NCBI GenBank assembly: GCA_963776565.1
Contig: CAVZNF010000005.1
Span: 425,109-489,108 of the forward strand
DNA length: 64,000 nt
From: GMQP-bins7 sp963776565
GTDB lineage: Bacteria > Actinomycetota > Thermoleophilia > Gaiellales > Gaiellaceae
Direction: 5' to 3'
Shown here: one piece after another, positions 1 through 8,864 of the stretch
Numbering within the stretch: position 1 is the stretch's first letter
Layout: every line of letters starts with the position of its first letter
Notes under the pieces: model-generated
Databases searched by the model: none
The model's input: the letters and a program-made list of their open reading frames with translations, nothing else
What the model was told of the DNA's origin: nothing
Position numbers and translations under genes: made by a program

Positions 1-272
1 CTCCACACGCGATCAGCTTTGTGGCGCGCTAACGATCGCTTAAAGGCGCGGAGCGCTCGGCCTGGCCTAGTTCAGCCCGCCCGCCTCCAGTTCGCGCTCC
101 TCGATCCGCAGGTAGCTCGCGACGCTCGTCAGCGTTCACGAGGCTGACGGTCTGACGCGGGGATTGGCGGCACCCCGCGTCCGCGCCCCAGCGTCGAGGC
201 CAACACCGAGGCTCGAAGTCCCGGCCGCCAGGGCGGAGGGATGTCAGCAGCCTGTCGAGAGACACGCGCGGA
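1..272. other. No recognisable gene
   Basis: Nothing convincing is coded on either strand here. It lies downstream of the glycosyltransferase stop codon, so it may hold the 3' untranslated region of that gene. I see no clear hairpin with a T-tract, no tRNA and no repeat. Confidence 0.5.
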
Positions 273-1523
273 TTATCGGGAGTCCGCGTGGATGTACTGA
301 GCGCGGATTACCCGCAACTTTGCTCCGAAGCGGGCGATCACGTGCTCGTCGTCACTGAATCCGCCCCATGGGCGGCGCTCAACGACGAGGCCCGTATTTG
401 CGAACTGGCCCCCGTAGTAGGTGTACGCGACGTGCGCCGCCCTGCCGTAAACCACCTGCGCTCCGCCCTCGCGCATGACATACGCCGTCGCCGCCTTCCA
501 GTCTTCGCCCTGCCAGTTCTGGCTCCCGTCGTGTCCGTACCAGAGGATGAGCCCAACGAGCGTTCCAACTGCCGCAGCAGTCACGGCAGCGACACGCACC
601 CGGCTCGCCAACTGCACAATCGCCACGCCACCAAGGATCGCGAACGCCGGAACGCAGACGATCAGATAGCGGCTGAGAAACGACGAGTCCAAGATCGACG
701 CGGCAGCAGCTGCAACGAACGGCAGGAACGCCCACCCGACGAGAAGCCTCCGATGCTGGCGCACGAGGTAGGCGCCGACGAGCGCCAAGGCAAGCCCGAC
801 GCCCATCGCGCCAGACACCTCAAGGAGCGTTCGGCCAGCGTACTGCGGCGTGAGTTCGGGGATCCAGCGAGTCGGCAACTCGTCGGGCGGGCGATTTACG
901 AACACCCAGAACCACGGAAGCAGCGCGACCACGACGACCTCCCAGGTGACGATGGCACGTGGCCGCCGCCATGCGACCAGGACATGCACCGGCAGGAAGA
1001 TCAGCGCCGAGAACGTATGCCACAAGATCAGCACGGCGAGGGTCACGCCGTACAGCGCCCAGGCTCCCGCCGTGTCGCACTCGAGCGCCCGCAGAAAGAG
1101 CCAGGTCACGCCGATCACGAGCGCCACGAGGCCCGTATAGCCACGAGCCTGCTGCGACCACTGCACAACGAGCGGATGGACAGCCAGCAGCAGCGCAGAC
1201 ACGAACGCGACCCGCTCATTGAACATTCGCCGCGCGAGTCCGTACAGCAGCGCGACGGACACGACTGCACCCAGGACGGACGGCAGACGGAGCGCAATCT
1301 CGGAAGTGCCGACCACGGCGAGCCACGGCTTGACCGTCACGTAGTAGAGCCAGTGCAGCTCGTCGCGCAAGGACCACCAACTCCCGGTCACGTTCCCGAC
1401 CGTCGTCGCCTCGTCGATCCAGAGCGACGGGTCGCTGATCTGGTAGAGGCCGAGCACGACTGCGACGGCGGCAGCCGGAATCCAGCGCACCGACATGCGA
1501 CCTACGAGGCCAGCCATTCTCAT
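273..1523 (-). CDS. GT39-family membrane glycosyltransferase
   Basis: A polytopic membrane protein of about 416 residues. The first membrane segment is followed by a loop carrying SLWIDEATT, the acidic Asp-Glu pair typical of GT39/ArnT-like (PMT_2) glycosyltransferases that use polyprenyl-phosphate sugars. About nine further hydrophobic segments follow, with a soluble C-terminal tail of about 80 residues. The family transfers mannose or another sugar on the outer face of the membrane; donor and acceptor cannot be told here. The ATG at 1523 is chosen over a GTG at 1553, but neither has a strong ribosome site. It stands alone beside a prophage relic. The family call is firm and the substrate unknown. 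Confidence 0.75.
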   Translation of the reverse strand: MRMAGLVGRMSVRWIPAAAVAVVLGLYQISDPSLWIDEATTVGNVTGSWWSLRDELHWLYYVTVKPWLAVVGTSEIALRLPSVLGAVVSVALLYGLARRMFNERVAFVSALLLAVHPLVVQWSQQARGYTGLVALVIGVTWLFLRALECDTAGAWALYGVTLAVLILWHTFSALIFLPVHVLVAWRRPRAIVTWEVVVVALLPWFWVFVNRPPDELPTRWIPELTPQYAGRTLLEVSGAMGVGLALALVGAYLVRQHRRLLVGWAFLPFVAAAAASILDSSFLSRYLIVCVPAFAILGGVAIVQLASRVRVAAVTAAAVGTLVGLILWYGHDGSQNWQGEDWKAATAYVMREGGAQVVYGRAAHVAYTYYGGQFANTGLVVERRPWGGFSDDEHVIARFGAKLRVIRAQYIHADSR

Positions 1524-1680
1524 GGCGTCAAGCGTGTCACGTCCTCGCCCCACCCGATCGGACGTTTGAGTTCATTCGATGTCCGGTGTCACACGCGGAC
1601 TCTAGGCCCGCCCCCTCGGAGAAGGTCGTCGTACCGCAGCGGCGCGCTCACCCCGAGCAGCGTGTCGCGGCCGAAGGCAC

Positions 1681-1856
1681 GTCGAGCGCGAAGGGCACTC
1701 TCGCGTTCCAGGGCCCGACGTTGCCGACGGCTTCCGCCTCGGCGCATGGATCAGCAACAACCTTCAAGCCTTCAAGGGCGGAGCATGTCCCCGGATCGCC
1801 TCGCCCGTCTCGAAGCCCTCCCCGGATGGACGTGGGACGCGCACAAGAAGCCTTGA
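1681..1856 (+). pseudogene. Helicase-associated domain fragment
   Basis: Two frames on the plus strand together give a recognisable helicase-associated (HA) repeat unit. One frame from 1681 reads VEREGHSRVP then GFRLGAWIS. After a frame change near 1775-1785 the other reads SPDRLARLEALPGWTWD, then stops. The pattern EGHxxVP...GFxLGxW...R...LPGWxWD is diagnostic of HA repeats at the C-terminus of some actinobacterial helicases. No helicase motor domain and no start are present, so this is a decayed fragment lying beside the phage-like genes. Confidence 0.6.
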
Positions 1857-1874
1857 TGCTCCCGCACGCTACGT

Positions 1875-2624
1875 TCACGCGGCCTGCGGTCTTGCCTCCT
1901 TTCCTTCGCGCACTTTCTTCGCCCGCTCGCCCAGCTTGATCCGCAACCCTGTACCCGCTTTCGATACCTCGAACCAGCCGTTCTGTACGAGCTTCTGAAG
2001 CGCCACCCGTTCGCGGACATACCCGCTGCTCGTAAAGGGATCCGTCGACTGCCGGTTTTGGCTTCGCGAGAAGCGGATGTTGTCGGCGTCGCCCTGAACC
2101 ACGAGCACGAGTTCTCCGTTGTCTTCCTCGAACTCGGCGTTCTCAAAGAGAGATATCTGGTTCTCGAACATGCCGAGCATCGCGGCGAGCATCCCCATGT
2201 CGGCCACCGTCCAGTCCTGGTTCCGTGAGTTCTGCAGCCAGGTGAACACGAAGCGCGGCAACGTGACCGACCCGGCTTCCGCCCACTCCGCTCGCCTGGG
2301 GAGCTCACCGAGCCGTATTCCCTCGGCGATTGCCGCCTTCCTCGCCCGGAGCTCCTCTTCGTTGCGCTTCTTGGAGAAGATTTCCCGGTCGCCGGCGAGC
2401 GCGCCGAGAAGCTCCTCGAGCCGGCGGGTCTCCTTCTCGGTAAGGGGCAGTGCCCCCGGTTCCGCGGCCCACCATCGCTTGTCGAGTGCTTCAAGCTCGG
2501 ACGCTTCCTTCTCGGTCAGGTTGGCCGCTACCAGCGTCGCGCCCTTGAGTTCGGGATGGGATGCATATCGGGCGCGCGCCTTCGTCTCGCCCGCTCGCGA
2601 CCTTCGTCTCGTCAGATTGGCCAT
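1875..2624 (-). CDS. Phage-associated hypothetical protein
   Basis: A protein of 249 residues that I do not recognise. The start is well supported by AGGAGG six bases before the ATG. The N-terminus is basic (MANLTRRRSRAGE) and the first half is helical and charged, with Glu/Lys/Arg-rich stretches. The part from about residue 150 alternates hydrophobic and polar residues and could be a winged-helix-like fold (FTSSGYVRERVALQKLVQ followed by GWFEVSKAG). It sits directly downstream of the terminase genes on the same strand, so a phage origin is likely. A DNA-binding role is inference only. Confidence 0.6.
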   Translation of the reverse strand: MANLTRRRSRAGETKARARYASHPELKGATLVAANLTEKEASELEALDKRWWAAEPGALPLTEKETRRLEELLGALAGDREIFSKKRNEEELRARKAAIAEGIRLGELPRRAEWAEAGSVTLPRFVFTWLQNSRNQDWTVADMGMLAAMLGMFENQISLFENAEFEEDNGELVLVVQGDADNIRFSRSQNRQSTDPFTSSGYVRERVALQKLVQNGWFEVSKAGTGLRIKLGERAKKVREGKEARPQAA

Positions 2625-2830
2625 GGTCTACCTCCTATAGGTTCGGCGAGCTCGCAGAACAGTCGGGGGCGCGGACTCGCCTGAACCCGCCCCCGACGTT
2701 TGAAGACACGCGCCTGCTCCCGCGCCTCCCACCTCATGGCCTTCGCCTTCTCCGCGCGTGCGCGAGTCGGTGTGTGGCCCCATTTCGGCATCAGCGGCGC
2801 ACCACCCCGACGCCCCGCTGCCGGAGCGTC

Positions 2831-4220
2831 TCATCGAGCGCCTGCCGCTGGTGCTCCGTGAAAATGTGCGGCCGTCCGTGCTTGAAGCTGCTCCACGTTC
2901 GTGCTCGACCCGGCGTGCCTCGTTCGGCGAGCAGCGAGGCGGCGGAGTGCGAGTGCGACTGCTCGGTCGTCGTGACGGTGGCGGTCGTGGTCGAGTCGAT
3001 AGACGCCGGGGCTCGACTCCCTCAGTCGGACGTTCCGTAACTCGTCTAGAAGCTCGGGGTCGTCGGGAAGCGCGAGTGAGTGCTCGCGGATGAGCTGCAG
3101 CAACATCGTCGCGAGCCTCCCAACAGACGCGGCAGAGAACGTGAACTCCTGGACGCTGATCCCACGTCTCTTCAAGCGCTGCGACAGATGGACCGCCTGG
3201 TACGGATCGAACCGAACGCGAGCCTGGTAACGGCGGGCGACCTCTTCGACCCACTCCTCGACAACGGAGAGCTGGACGGGTCGAAGACGAGAGCCCTTCC
3301 AGTGGCCCATCCGGTCGAGAACGATCCTCGGGGTGTTCGGCGCCGGGAACCTTCTCGGCGTGACACACAGCGGCGACCGTGGCGTCGTGCTTCAGACCAA
3401 CGTCGAGCCCGATCACGTACCGCCTGTTTGATTTCGGGTCGAGCGGGCCGTCGAGGGTCACGCAGGCGAGTAGGTCATCCTCACTTGCGAGTCGATCCTC
3501 GGAGGATGTCCACTCGTTCATGAACAGCCTCAGGTAGCTCGACTCGGGCAGCCGCCGTCTCTCCCCCTCGAGGCGTATGGGGTCGAGCCAGTGGGGCGGG
3601 CCTGGTACCTCGTGAACCTTCCAGAGCGCGTCGGCGAGTGCGTGATCGCGCACGCCCTTCGACCAGTGCGCGGGATCTCCGGCGGTGGTCAACACCACGA
3701 GCCGGGAGCCAGGAACCTTCGTCGCTGCGGTCGACACCGCCTCCCAACATCTCTGCGGTGGTGCCGTCGAGTGCCATTGGCCGATCTCGTCCACCGTCAC
3801 GAAGTACAGCCGCAGTCCCCAGATACTCGCCTGGTCCGCCGCGAGCACCTCGAGGCGGGCATCGGAGCGGCGAAAGTGGACAGAGGACTCCCGGATGACC
3901 AGTGCGTTCTGGAGCTCGGGTGTTCTCGATACGAACCCGGCCATGGCATCGACAAGAAGACGACCCTGTTTCTCATCAGCCGCGAGGGCGTACATGCGCG
4001 CACGCTGGGGAGCCTGTGCCAGCCCGACCGCGATGTTGTGGCCTGCGAGATCAGACGTCTTACTGTCCCCTCTGGGTCTGGTGATGAAGTGATTGGGCGC
4101 GGAGGAGTTCTGCTCGAGCACGGCCTCCGCGTCTTCACGCTGGAAGTCCGCCGCCGCCTCTCCGATACGCCGCCCGTCCTCGAGCACGAGCCCGTAGAAG
4201 AGGTCGAGCGCCTCATTCAT
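2831..4220 (-). CDS. Phage terminase large subunit (frameshifted)
   Basis: The DNA-packaging motor of a tailed phage. The N-terminal ATPase shows a Walker A-like PRGDSKTS and a Walker B FVTVDEIGQW. The C-terminal RNase H-like nuclease begins with GLDVGLKHD and continues in another frame from about 3310 (RPVQLSVVEEWVEE, then LRESSPGVYRLDHD). The two halves are joined by an indel at about 3315-3365, so the gene is broken as written. ATG 4220 overlaps the end of the small-subunit gene by eight bases; a GTG at 4229 is an alternative. With no portal, capsid or tail genes next to it, this is a prophage remnant. Confidence 0.8.
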
Positions 4221-4623
4221 GGTTCTCACGCACGCGCCGGCCCTCTGCTGCGAGCGCCTCGAGGGCGCGGTCGAAGCGCTGGTCCTCCTTCGCCATCTCC
4301 GCGATAACCGCCCGCAGCGCCTCGAGCGTCCTCACGGCGGCGTTGTAAGAGAGCCAGTACACCTTCACCGCCCCGTTGGGATTCCCGTCTGCGTCGATGA
4401 AGGGGACGGTCTCGAAGTAGCGGTCTAGGGCAATGAGCTTGGCCTTGTTGCGGGCGTACAGATCCAGCGTCTCCCGCCCTGCCCAGGAAAGCTCCGCCTG
4501 ACGCATTCCCATTCGCTTCAAAACAGACTGTTTGACGTTCCTCGCCAGGGGGACTAGGGCGGCACCACTTTGCGCGCCGTGCTTTGTCGCCGCAGCGCGC
4601 CGAACACCCTTAGATCGTGCCAA
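4213..4623 (-). CDS. Phage terminase small subunit, P27-like
   Basis: A 136-residue protein just upstream of, and overlapping, the terminase large subunit. The basic N-terminus, the central helical segment LSWAGRETLDLYARNKAKL and the DADGNPNGAVKVYW turn resemble P27-type small terminase subunits, which bind phage DNA at packaging initiation and hand it to the large subunit. The small-before-large gene order with overlapping ends supports the call. Similarity is by pattern only, so the family assignment is moderately sure. Confidence 0.65.
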   Translation of the reverse strand: MARSKGVRRAAATKHGAQSGAALVPLARNVKQSVLKRMGMRQAELSWAGRETLDLYARNKAKLIALDRYFETVPFIDADGNPNGAVKVYWLSYNAAVRTLEALRAVIAEMAKEDQRFDRALEALAAEGRRVRENHE

Positions 4624-4686
4624 GAATCACGGGGACCCGGAGCGACCGGGTTCTTCGTGATCATCGCGCGGAACCGTAAGCTCAGC

Positions 4687-4908
4687 TCAGCGCGGACGCT
4701 TGAGCAACACGACTGGCCAGGCCATCAGATCGCCGTACTTCAGCGACAGGCCAACGGCCTCCCAGCCCTCGTCTCCGAGCTCGTTCAGCTGCTCGGGGGC
4801 GAAGGCGTCTTCATCCTTCTTGACGCTCTTCGCTTCCTTGAGCGGCACGACCAGATACTCGAAGCGAGTCGTTGAGATGGTCGGGGCGTCAATCATCGAC
4901 GTTGTCAT
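4687..4908 (-). CDS. Small DUF4177-like protein
   Basis: A 73-residue protein. AAGGAGG seven bases upstream fixes the start at ATG 4908 rather than an upstream GTG. The core TTRFEYLVVPLKEA, LNELGDEGWEAVGLS and a C-terminal VVLLKRPR match the pattern of DUF4177 (a short beta-strand, a helix containing LNxLGxEGWE, and a final strand). Such proteins occur in phages and bacterial genomes with no known function. It lies in the prophage remnant, upstream of the terminase genes and on the same strand. Confidence 0.65.
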   Translation of the reverse strand: MTTSMIDAPTISTTRFEYLVVPLKEAKSVKKDEDAFAPEQLNELGDEGWEAVGLSLKYGDLMAWPVVLLKRPR

Positions 4909-5020
4909 CTGACACCTCCTTCCTGCCACCAACTTTGCGCCTTGCCGTCACGTTCGCATCGGTGAAAACCCACACAGAGGCGGTGTTCACGACGTCGTGA
5001 GAAGTGGCGAGCAATCTCCG

Positions 5021-5515
5021 CTATGGAGGGCCCGAGTGCAGGAATGCCCACTGGACTGACCCTCGAGTCGGGGTAGATCGCGTCCGGATCACCCCTTGAC
5101 TGATTAGGAATCCACGCAGAGACACTGTTACTCGGCGGGAGCCGAGAGAGACGGAGTCGAGCGAGGCTAGAGCCCCCGCTTTCAGGCGCGTGACGGGGAG
5201 CACCTCGAAGCGGCGGTACCAGTAGGAGTGAGCGGACGGGCGGGGTTGCCGGCGCGGGAGCAGGACCTGGCCGGTGTCTTGTAGGAGCCCCATCTCTACG
5301 AGGGTCTGTAGAACGTCTCGGGCGTAATCTCTCCCCCTTCTCCTGGCTCCGGTCTTTCGCAGCCACCACTGGATGTGCGAGAGGGTGAGCGGGATCTTCT
5401 CTACGTCGCCGCGTCGCCAGTTCCCGCGATTCCCCACCACGTACTCGAGCATCTTCACGGCGTCGCGCTGGATCTCGGTCCAGTCGTTTCGATGCGGGAG
5501 GAGGGTCACGCGCAT
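5021..5515 (-). CDS. Hypothetical protein, phage remnant
   Basis: A 164-residue basic protein that I do not recognise. Residues 38-95 (KIPLTLSHIQWWLRKTGAR, then YARDVLQTLVEMGLLQDTG) look like a winged-helix DNA-binding domain, with two helices and a following strand pair. The C-terminal third is Ser/Arg-rich and of low complexity, so it may be out of frame. Its position, first gene of the phage-like group and separated from dtd by 27 bases, suggests a phage regulatory or replication-related role. That is inference. Confidence 0.5.
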   Translation of the reverse strand: MRVTLLPHRNDWTEIQRDAVKMLEYVVGNRGNWRRGDVEKIPLTLSHIQWWLRKTGARRRGRDYARDVLQTLVEMGLLQDTGQVLLPRRQPRPSAHSYWYRRFEVLPVTRLKAGALASLDSVSLGSRRVTVSLRGFLISQGVIRTRSTPTRGSVQWAFLHSGPP

Positions 5516-5542
5516 CGCGCACGCCCCTCGATGAGTGGTGCG

Positions 5543-5989
5543 CTACGTCTCCAAGATGATCGTGACGGGGCCGTCGTTGACGAGCGAGACGGCCATACGA
5601 GCTCCGAACTCCCCTGTCTGGACTGACGAGACGCCGGCTTCCCGCAGCGCCGCGCAGAAGTGCTCATAGAGCGGCTCAGCGACCTTAGGACGAGCCGCGA
5701 GGTGGAAGTCTGGTCTGGTTCCCCTCTGCCGCCTGCTATCGGCGATCAGCGTGAACTGGCTGACGACGAGAGCAGCGCCGGATGTGTCGAGGAGCGACCG
5801 GTCGAAGCGCCCGGCCTCGTTCTCGAAGATGCGAAGACGCGCGAGCTTGCCCGCCAGCAGTTCCGCCTCCGCCGTCGTGTCCGTAGCCGCGACACCGAGC
5901 AGCACCAGGACGCCCGGACCGATCGACGCGGTGACCTCACTTGCAACCGAGACCGACGCTTCCCGGACGCGCTGGACGACGGCTCGCAC
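5543..5989 (-). CDS. dtd: D-aminoacyl-tRNA deacylase
   Basis: Removes D-amino acids (and glycine from mischarged tRNA-Ala) from tRNAs, protecting translation quality. The 148-residue length is typical of the DTD family. The diagnostic motifs are present: the N-terminal MRAVVQRV strand, the SQFTL motif holding the catalytic Ser/Gln/Thr, and a C-terminal NDGPVT in place of the usual NxGPVT cross-subunit motif. GTG start. It is the last gene of the long minus-strand housekeeping run, two bases after the TPR gene. Confidence 0.93.
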   Translation of the reverse strand: MRAVVQRVREASVSVASEVTASIGPGVLVLLGVAATDTTAEAELLAGKLARLRIFENEAGRFDRSLLDTSGAALVVSQFTLIADSRRQRGTRPDFHLAARPKVAEPLYEHFCAALREAGVSSVQTGEFGARMAVSLVNDGPVTIILET

Positions 5990-5991
5990 GC

Positions 5992-6441
5992 CTATTCGAG
6001 CGCGTCGCCGTCGTTCGACGTCCGCGGTCGCAGCGAGCGCGCGAGCTTGATGTGCGGCGTCGCCTCCTCGCGACGACCCTGGTTTACGAGCGCACGCGCG
6101 AGCGCGTAGTGCGCGAACTCGTCGGCTGGGGCGAGCTCGACGAGCGCGCGGAACTCGGCCTCGGCCTCCTCCCAGCGCCCGATCCGGAAGTAGGCGATGC
6201 CAAGCGCCTCGCGAATCGAACGAGACGTCGGCTCGGCGCGCTTCGCCTTCTCGAGCGGGACGGTCGCCTGTGCGGGCATCCCGCTCCGCAGGTTGCTCCG
6301 CCCGAGCTGGAAGAGGTCGTAGGTCTCCGTCACAACGGGCTGCGTACGTCCCACTCGCTCGAGGTTCTCGCGACCCGCGCGACCACAGTCGGCGGCCAAC
6401 CGCGATGCGACGGGCTCACCGGCGCGGACAGCGTCGGTCAT
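5992..6441 (-). CDS. TPR-repeat protein
   Basis: A 149-residue protein. From residue 45 it has about three tetratricopeptide units: FQLGRSNLRSGMPAQATVPL, then ALGIAYFRIGRWEEAEAEF, then AHYALARALVNQGRREEATP. Each shows the Gly/Ala/Tyr spacing of TPR helices. No signal peptide or membrane segment is seen, so it is likely a cytoplasmic scaffold of unknown partners. The ATG overlaps the coaBC stop (ATGA), indicating translational coupling at the end of the gmk-rpoZ-coaBC run. Confidence 0.8.
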   Translation of the reverse strand: MTDAVRAGEPVASRLAADCGRAGRENLERVGRTQPVVTETYDLFQLGRSNLRSGMPAQATVPLEKAKRAEPTSRSIREALGIAYFRIGRWEEAEAEFRALVELAPADEFAHYALARALVNQGRREEATPHIKLARSLRPRTSNDGDALE

Positions 6442-7601
6442 GGAGACGAGAGTAACCGCTCCACTTCGTCGAGCACAGCCGCCGCAACGACGCGCTTGGG
6501 CGCCTTCTCGATCAGACGCTCGCCCTCTTGAGATACGACGACGACCTCGTTGTCGGGCGCGTCGAATCCGATCTCGGAGCGGCTGACGTCGTTGAAGACG
6601 AAGATGTCGGCCTTCTTCGCCAGCCGCTTCTCGCGCGCTCGCTCGAGCCCTCCCTCGCCGGCGTCCGCGGCGAACCCGACGAGCACCTGCCCAGGCTTGC
6701 GGTCGGCTCCGATCGCTGCGAGGACGTCGGTCGTCGGCTCGAGCTCGACCGTCCACGTGGCGCCGTCCTTCGAGCGCTTCCCGTCCGACGGCGCGGACGG
6801 GCGGTAGTCCGCGACCGCTGCGGCCATGACGATCACATCGGCGTCGCCGCGCGCGAGCGCTTCCCGCTCGAGGTCGGCCGCGGTCGGCGTGACGACGACG
6901 TTGACGCCAGGCGGCGCCGGCACAGAGAGGTTCGAGGCGAGCAGCGTGACGTCGGCCCCGCGGCGCTCGGCCTCCTCGGCGAGTGCGACGCCCATGCGCC
7001 CTGACGAGCGGTTGCCCACGTAGCGCACCGAGTCGAGGGGCTCACGCGTCCCGCCCGCGGAGACGAGAACGCGTTTCCCGATCAGGGCGCCGCCGGTCGC
7101 GGCCTGGAGGATCTGCTCGATTCGCTCGTGGATCTCGTCGGGCTCGACCATCCGCCCCAGTCCTTCTTCGCCCTCCGCGAGATCGCCGCTTGCCGGCCCG
7201 AGAATCTCGATGCCGCGATCGCGGAGGGTCGCGACGTTGGCCTGCGTTGCGGGATTCGCCCACATGCGGCTGTTCATCGCCGGTGCGACGAGCACCGGCC
7301 CGTCGTGCGCGAGCGCGGCTTCCGTCAGAAGGTCGTCGGCCAGGCCGTGCGCGAGCCGCGCAAGAGTGTTCGCGGTCAGCGGGGCGACAACGAGGACGTC
7401 CCAGCGCCCGAGATGCGGGTACGGATCGTCGGTCGGAGCCGTTCGAGCAAGCGCGTTGAAGGTCTCGGCGGTGACGAACCGCTCTGCACCGGCGGTGAGC
7501 ACCGGCCGAACGTCGTGGCCGGCGCGAACGAGAAGGCGGACGAGCGTGCAGGCCTTGTAGGCCGCAATCCCGCCGGTCACTCCGAGCAGGATGCGCGCCA
7601 C
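6438..7601 (-). CDS. coaBC: Bifunctional CoaBC (coenzyme A synthesis)
   Basis: Joins cysteine to 4'-phosphopantothenate (CoaB, CTP-dependent) and decarboxylates the product (CoaC, FMN-dependent) to 4'-phosphopantetheine. The N-terminal flavoprotein domain (about 1-180) shows GVTGGIAAYKA, the active-site His in YPHLGRW, and the PAMNSRMW signature. The CoaB domain (about 190-387) begins with VLVSAGGTREPLDSVRYVGN and contains FAADAGEG and KKADIFVFNDVS. GTG start; 387 residues is normal. It lies directly after rpoZ, the classical actinobacterial order. Confidence 0.95.
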   Translation of the reverse strand: MARILLGVTGGIAAYKACTLVRLLVRAGHDVRPVLTAGAERFVTAETFNALARTAPTDDPYPHLGRWDVLVVAPLTANTLARLAHGLADDLLTEAALAHDGPVLVAPAMNSRMWANPATQANVATLRDRGIEILGPASGDLAEGEEGLGRMVEPDEIHERIEQILQAATGGALIGKRVLVSAGGTREPLDSVRYVGNRSSGRMGVALAEEAERRGADVTLLASNLSVPAPPGVNVVVTPTAADLEREALARGDADVIVMAAAVADYRPSAPSDGKRSKDGATWTVELEPTTDVLAAIGADRKPGQVLVGFAADAGEGGLERAREKRLAKKADIFVFNDVSRSEIGFDAPDNEVVVVSQEGERLIEKAPKRVVAAAVLDEVERLLSSP

Positions 7602-7611
7602 GCGCCGTGCC

Positions 7612-7851
7612 TCAGCTCGAGGGAGCGAGCTGCCTGATCTTCCCGTTCGCGACTTCCTCCATGGCCATCGTGAGGTAGTTCTTCGAACGGGACTCGATCA
7701 GCGGGGGCGGCGCTTCCTCGAAGCCGATGCCTTCGCCGAGCTGGTGGTGGTAGTTGTTGATCTGGCGGGCCCGCTTGGCTGCGATGAGAACCAGCGCGTA
7801 GCGGGAACCACCGACCTGTTCGAGGAGGTCGTCGAGGCGTGGGTAGATCAT
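7612..7851 (-). CDS. rpoZ: RNA polymerase omega subunit
   Basis: A 79-residue protein matching the omega subunit, which helps fold and assemble the beta-prime subunit of RNA polymerase. Visible features are the N-terminal MIYPRLDDLLEQVGGSRYAL, the helix VLIAAKRARQINN and the C-terminal KNYLTMAMEEVANGKI, which is strongly conserved in actinobacterial omega. The ATG overlaps the gmk stop by four bases (ATGA). The gene order gmk-rpoZ-coaBC agrees. Confidence 0.95.
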   Translation of the reverse strand: MIYPRLDDLLEQVGGSRYALVLIAAKRARQINNYHHQLGEGIGFEEAPPPLIESRSKNYLTMAMEEVANGKIRQLAPSS

Positions 7852-8435
7852 GGCCGCGCCATGGTACCTACACGCGCCACTTCACACTCGACGAGGGCGG
7901 CAAGTGCGCTCGTCGCACGTTCCAGGTCGTCGTTTCGCACCATGTAGCGGAATTCGTGCGCCTGCTCGAGCTGCCGGCGCGCGAGCTCGATCCGCTCCCC
8001 GATCTCGCCCGTGCTCTCGGTATCCCTCTCGCGAAGCCGGCGCTCGAGCTCTTCGACGTCGGCAGCGATGAAGATCGTCACGCTCCGCGGAACGTCGCGC
8101 TGCACGGTCAGCGCACCGTCGAGCTCAAGTTCCAGGATGCACACGCACTCGTCGTGCGCGATCCGGTCGATCTCGGAGCGCAGCGTCCCGTACCGCCTGC
8201 CCGAGACGTACGGCACCCACTCGAGGAACTCGTCGTTCTCGATCCTCCGCGTGAACTCGTCGTCGGAGAGAAACCAGTAGTCGTGTCCGTCGACCTCGCC
8301 GGGGCGCTGCGGACGCGTCGTCGCCGACACGGCGACCTCGAGCCCCGGCACCCGCTCGAGCAGGCCTTTGATCAGCGTCCCCTTCCCCGCACCGGACGGG
8401 CCGGTGACGACGAAGACGGGCCGCGCTGACGGCAC
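7848..8435 (-). CDS. gmk: Guanylate kinase
   Basis: Phosphorylates GMP to GDP with ATP. The P-loop GPSGAGKGT lies near the N-terminus, followed by the GMP-binding segment SATTRPQRPGEVDGHDYWFL and VSGRRYGT, then the lid-region arginines in ERRLRERDTES. The GTG at 8435 is chosen because it directly follows the mihF stop and gives a normal 195-residue kinase; a longer frame upstream overlaps mihF and is not kinase-like. Part of the mihF-gmk-rpoZ-coaBC block. Confidence 0.94.
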   Translation of the reverse strand: MPSARPVFVVTGPSGAGKGTLIKGLLERVPGLEVAVSATTRPQRPGEVDGHDYWFLSDDEFTRRIENDEFLEWVPYVSGRRYGTLRSEIDRIAHDECVCILELELDGALTVQRDVPRSVTIFIAADVEELERRLRERDTESTGEIGERIELARRQLEQAHEFRYMVRNDDLERATSALAALVECEVARVGTMARP

Positions 8436-8440
8436 GCGGG

Positions 8441-8776
8441 CTAGCCGCGGTGGTTGAACAGATCGACCAGCTCGGTCCGCTGGCGCTCGGAAAGACCACC
8501 GACGGTCTTCGACTGGCTGATCCGACACTGATTCAGAAGCCGAGCAGCCTTCACGCGGCCGAACTTCGGCACGGCCATGAGCATGTCGAAGACCTTGGCC
8601 GTTTCGACCCACTCGGGTGGGTCGAGCAGGATCGTCTCGATGCTCGCCTGACCCCCCTTGAGGTCGCGCTTGAGCTGCGCGCGTCGGACCCGGACGTCGT
8701 TCGCTCGCTGAAGCGCCTCCATCCTCTGGTCGAGTGAGCGCGCCGGTGCTTGCGCGTGCGACTTCGTCGTGACCAT
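8441..8776 (-). CDS. mihF: Actinobacterial integration host factor mIHF
   Basis: A 111-residue nucleoid-associated protein of the mycobacterial IHF type, unrelated to proteobacterial IHF. It bends and compacts DNA with an S13-like helix-two-turn-helix fold. The C-terminal half VFDMLMAVPKFGRVKAARLL, then CRISQSKTVGGLSERQR, is the conserved DNA-binding region. Its place immediately upstream of gmk is the hallmark arrangement in Actinobacteria. A well-placed promoter lies about 10 bases upstream of the ATG, giving an almost leaderless message. Confidence 0.93.
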   Translation of the reverse strand: MVTTKSHAQAPARSLDQRMEALQRANDVRVRRAQLKRDLKGGQASIETILLDPPEWVETAKVFDMLMAVPKFGRVKAARLLNQCRISQSKTVGGLSERQRTELVDLFNHRG

Positions 8777-8786
8777 GAGCCGGACG

Positions 8787-8814
8787 AGTCTACCAAGGTT
8801 CCCCTCGCGGTCAA
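8787..8814 (-). promoter_or_regulatory. Promoter of the mihF-gmk-rpoZ run
   Basis: On the minus strand TTGACC (8809-8814) and TAGACT (8787-8792) are 16 bases apart and read as the -35 and -10 of a housekeeping sigma promoter. The expected transcription start falls only a few bases before the mihF ATG at 8776, so the mRNA would be nearly leaderless. This implies that the mihF block can be transcribed independently of the upstream pyr genes. Confidence 0.6.
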
Positions 8815-8864
8815 GCGGAAGCGTTTTAGCCTATTTGCAGGACTTTTCCTGTTGTCCGGAGAGA

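Noticed and set aside
288..1856. A long open frame on the plus strand opposite the GT39 glycosyltransferase.
   Set aside because: Its residues are mostly Arg/His/Asp-rich shadow composition with no domain; the minus strand has a clear membrane enzyme. Only its last part matches a helicase-associated fragment.
1875..5515. A complete prophage.
   Set aside because: Only terminase and a few small genes are present; no integrase, portal, capsid, tail or lysis genes.
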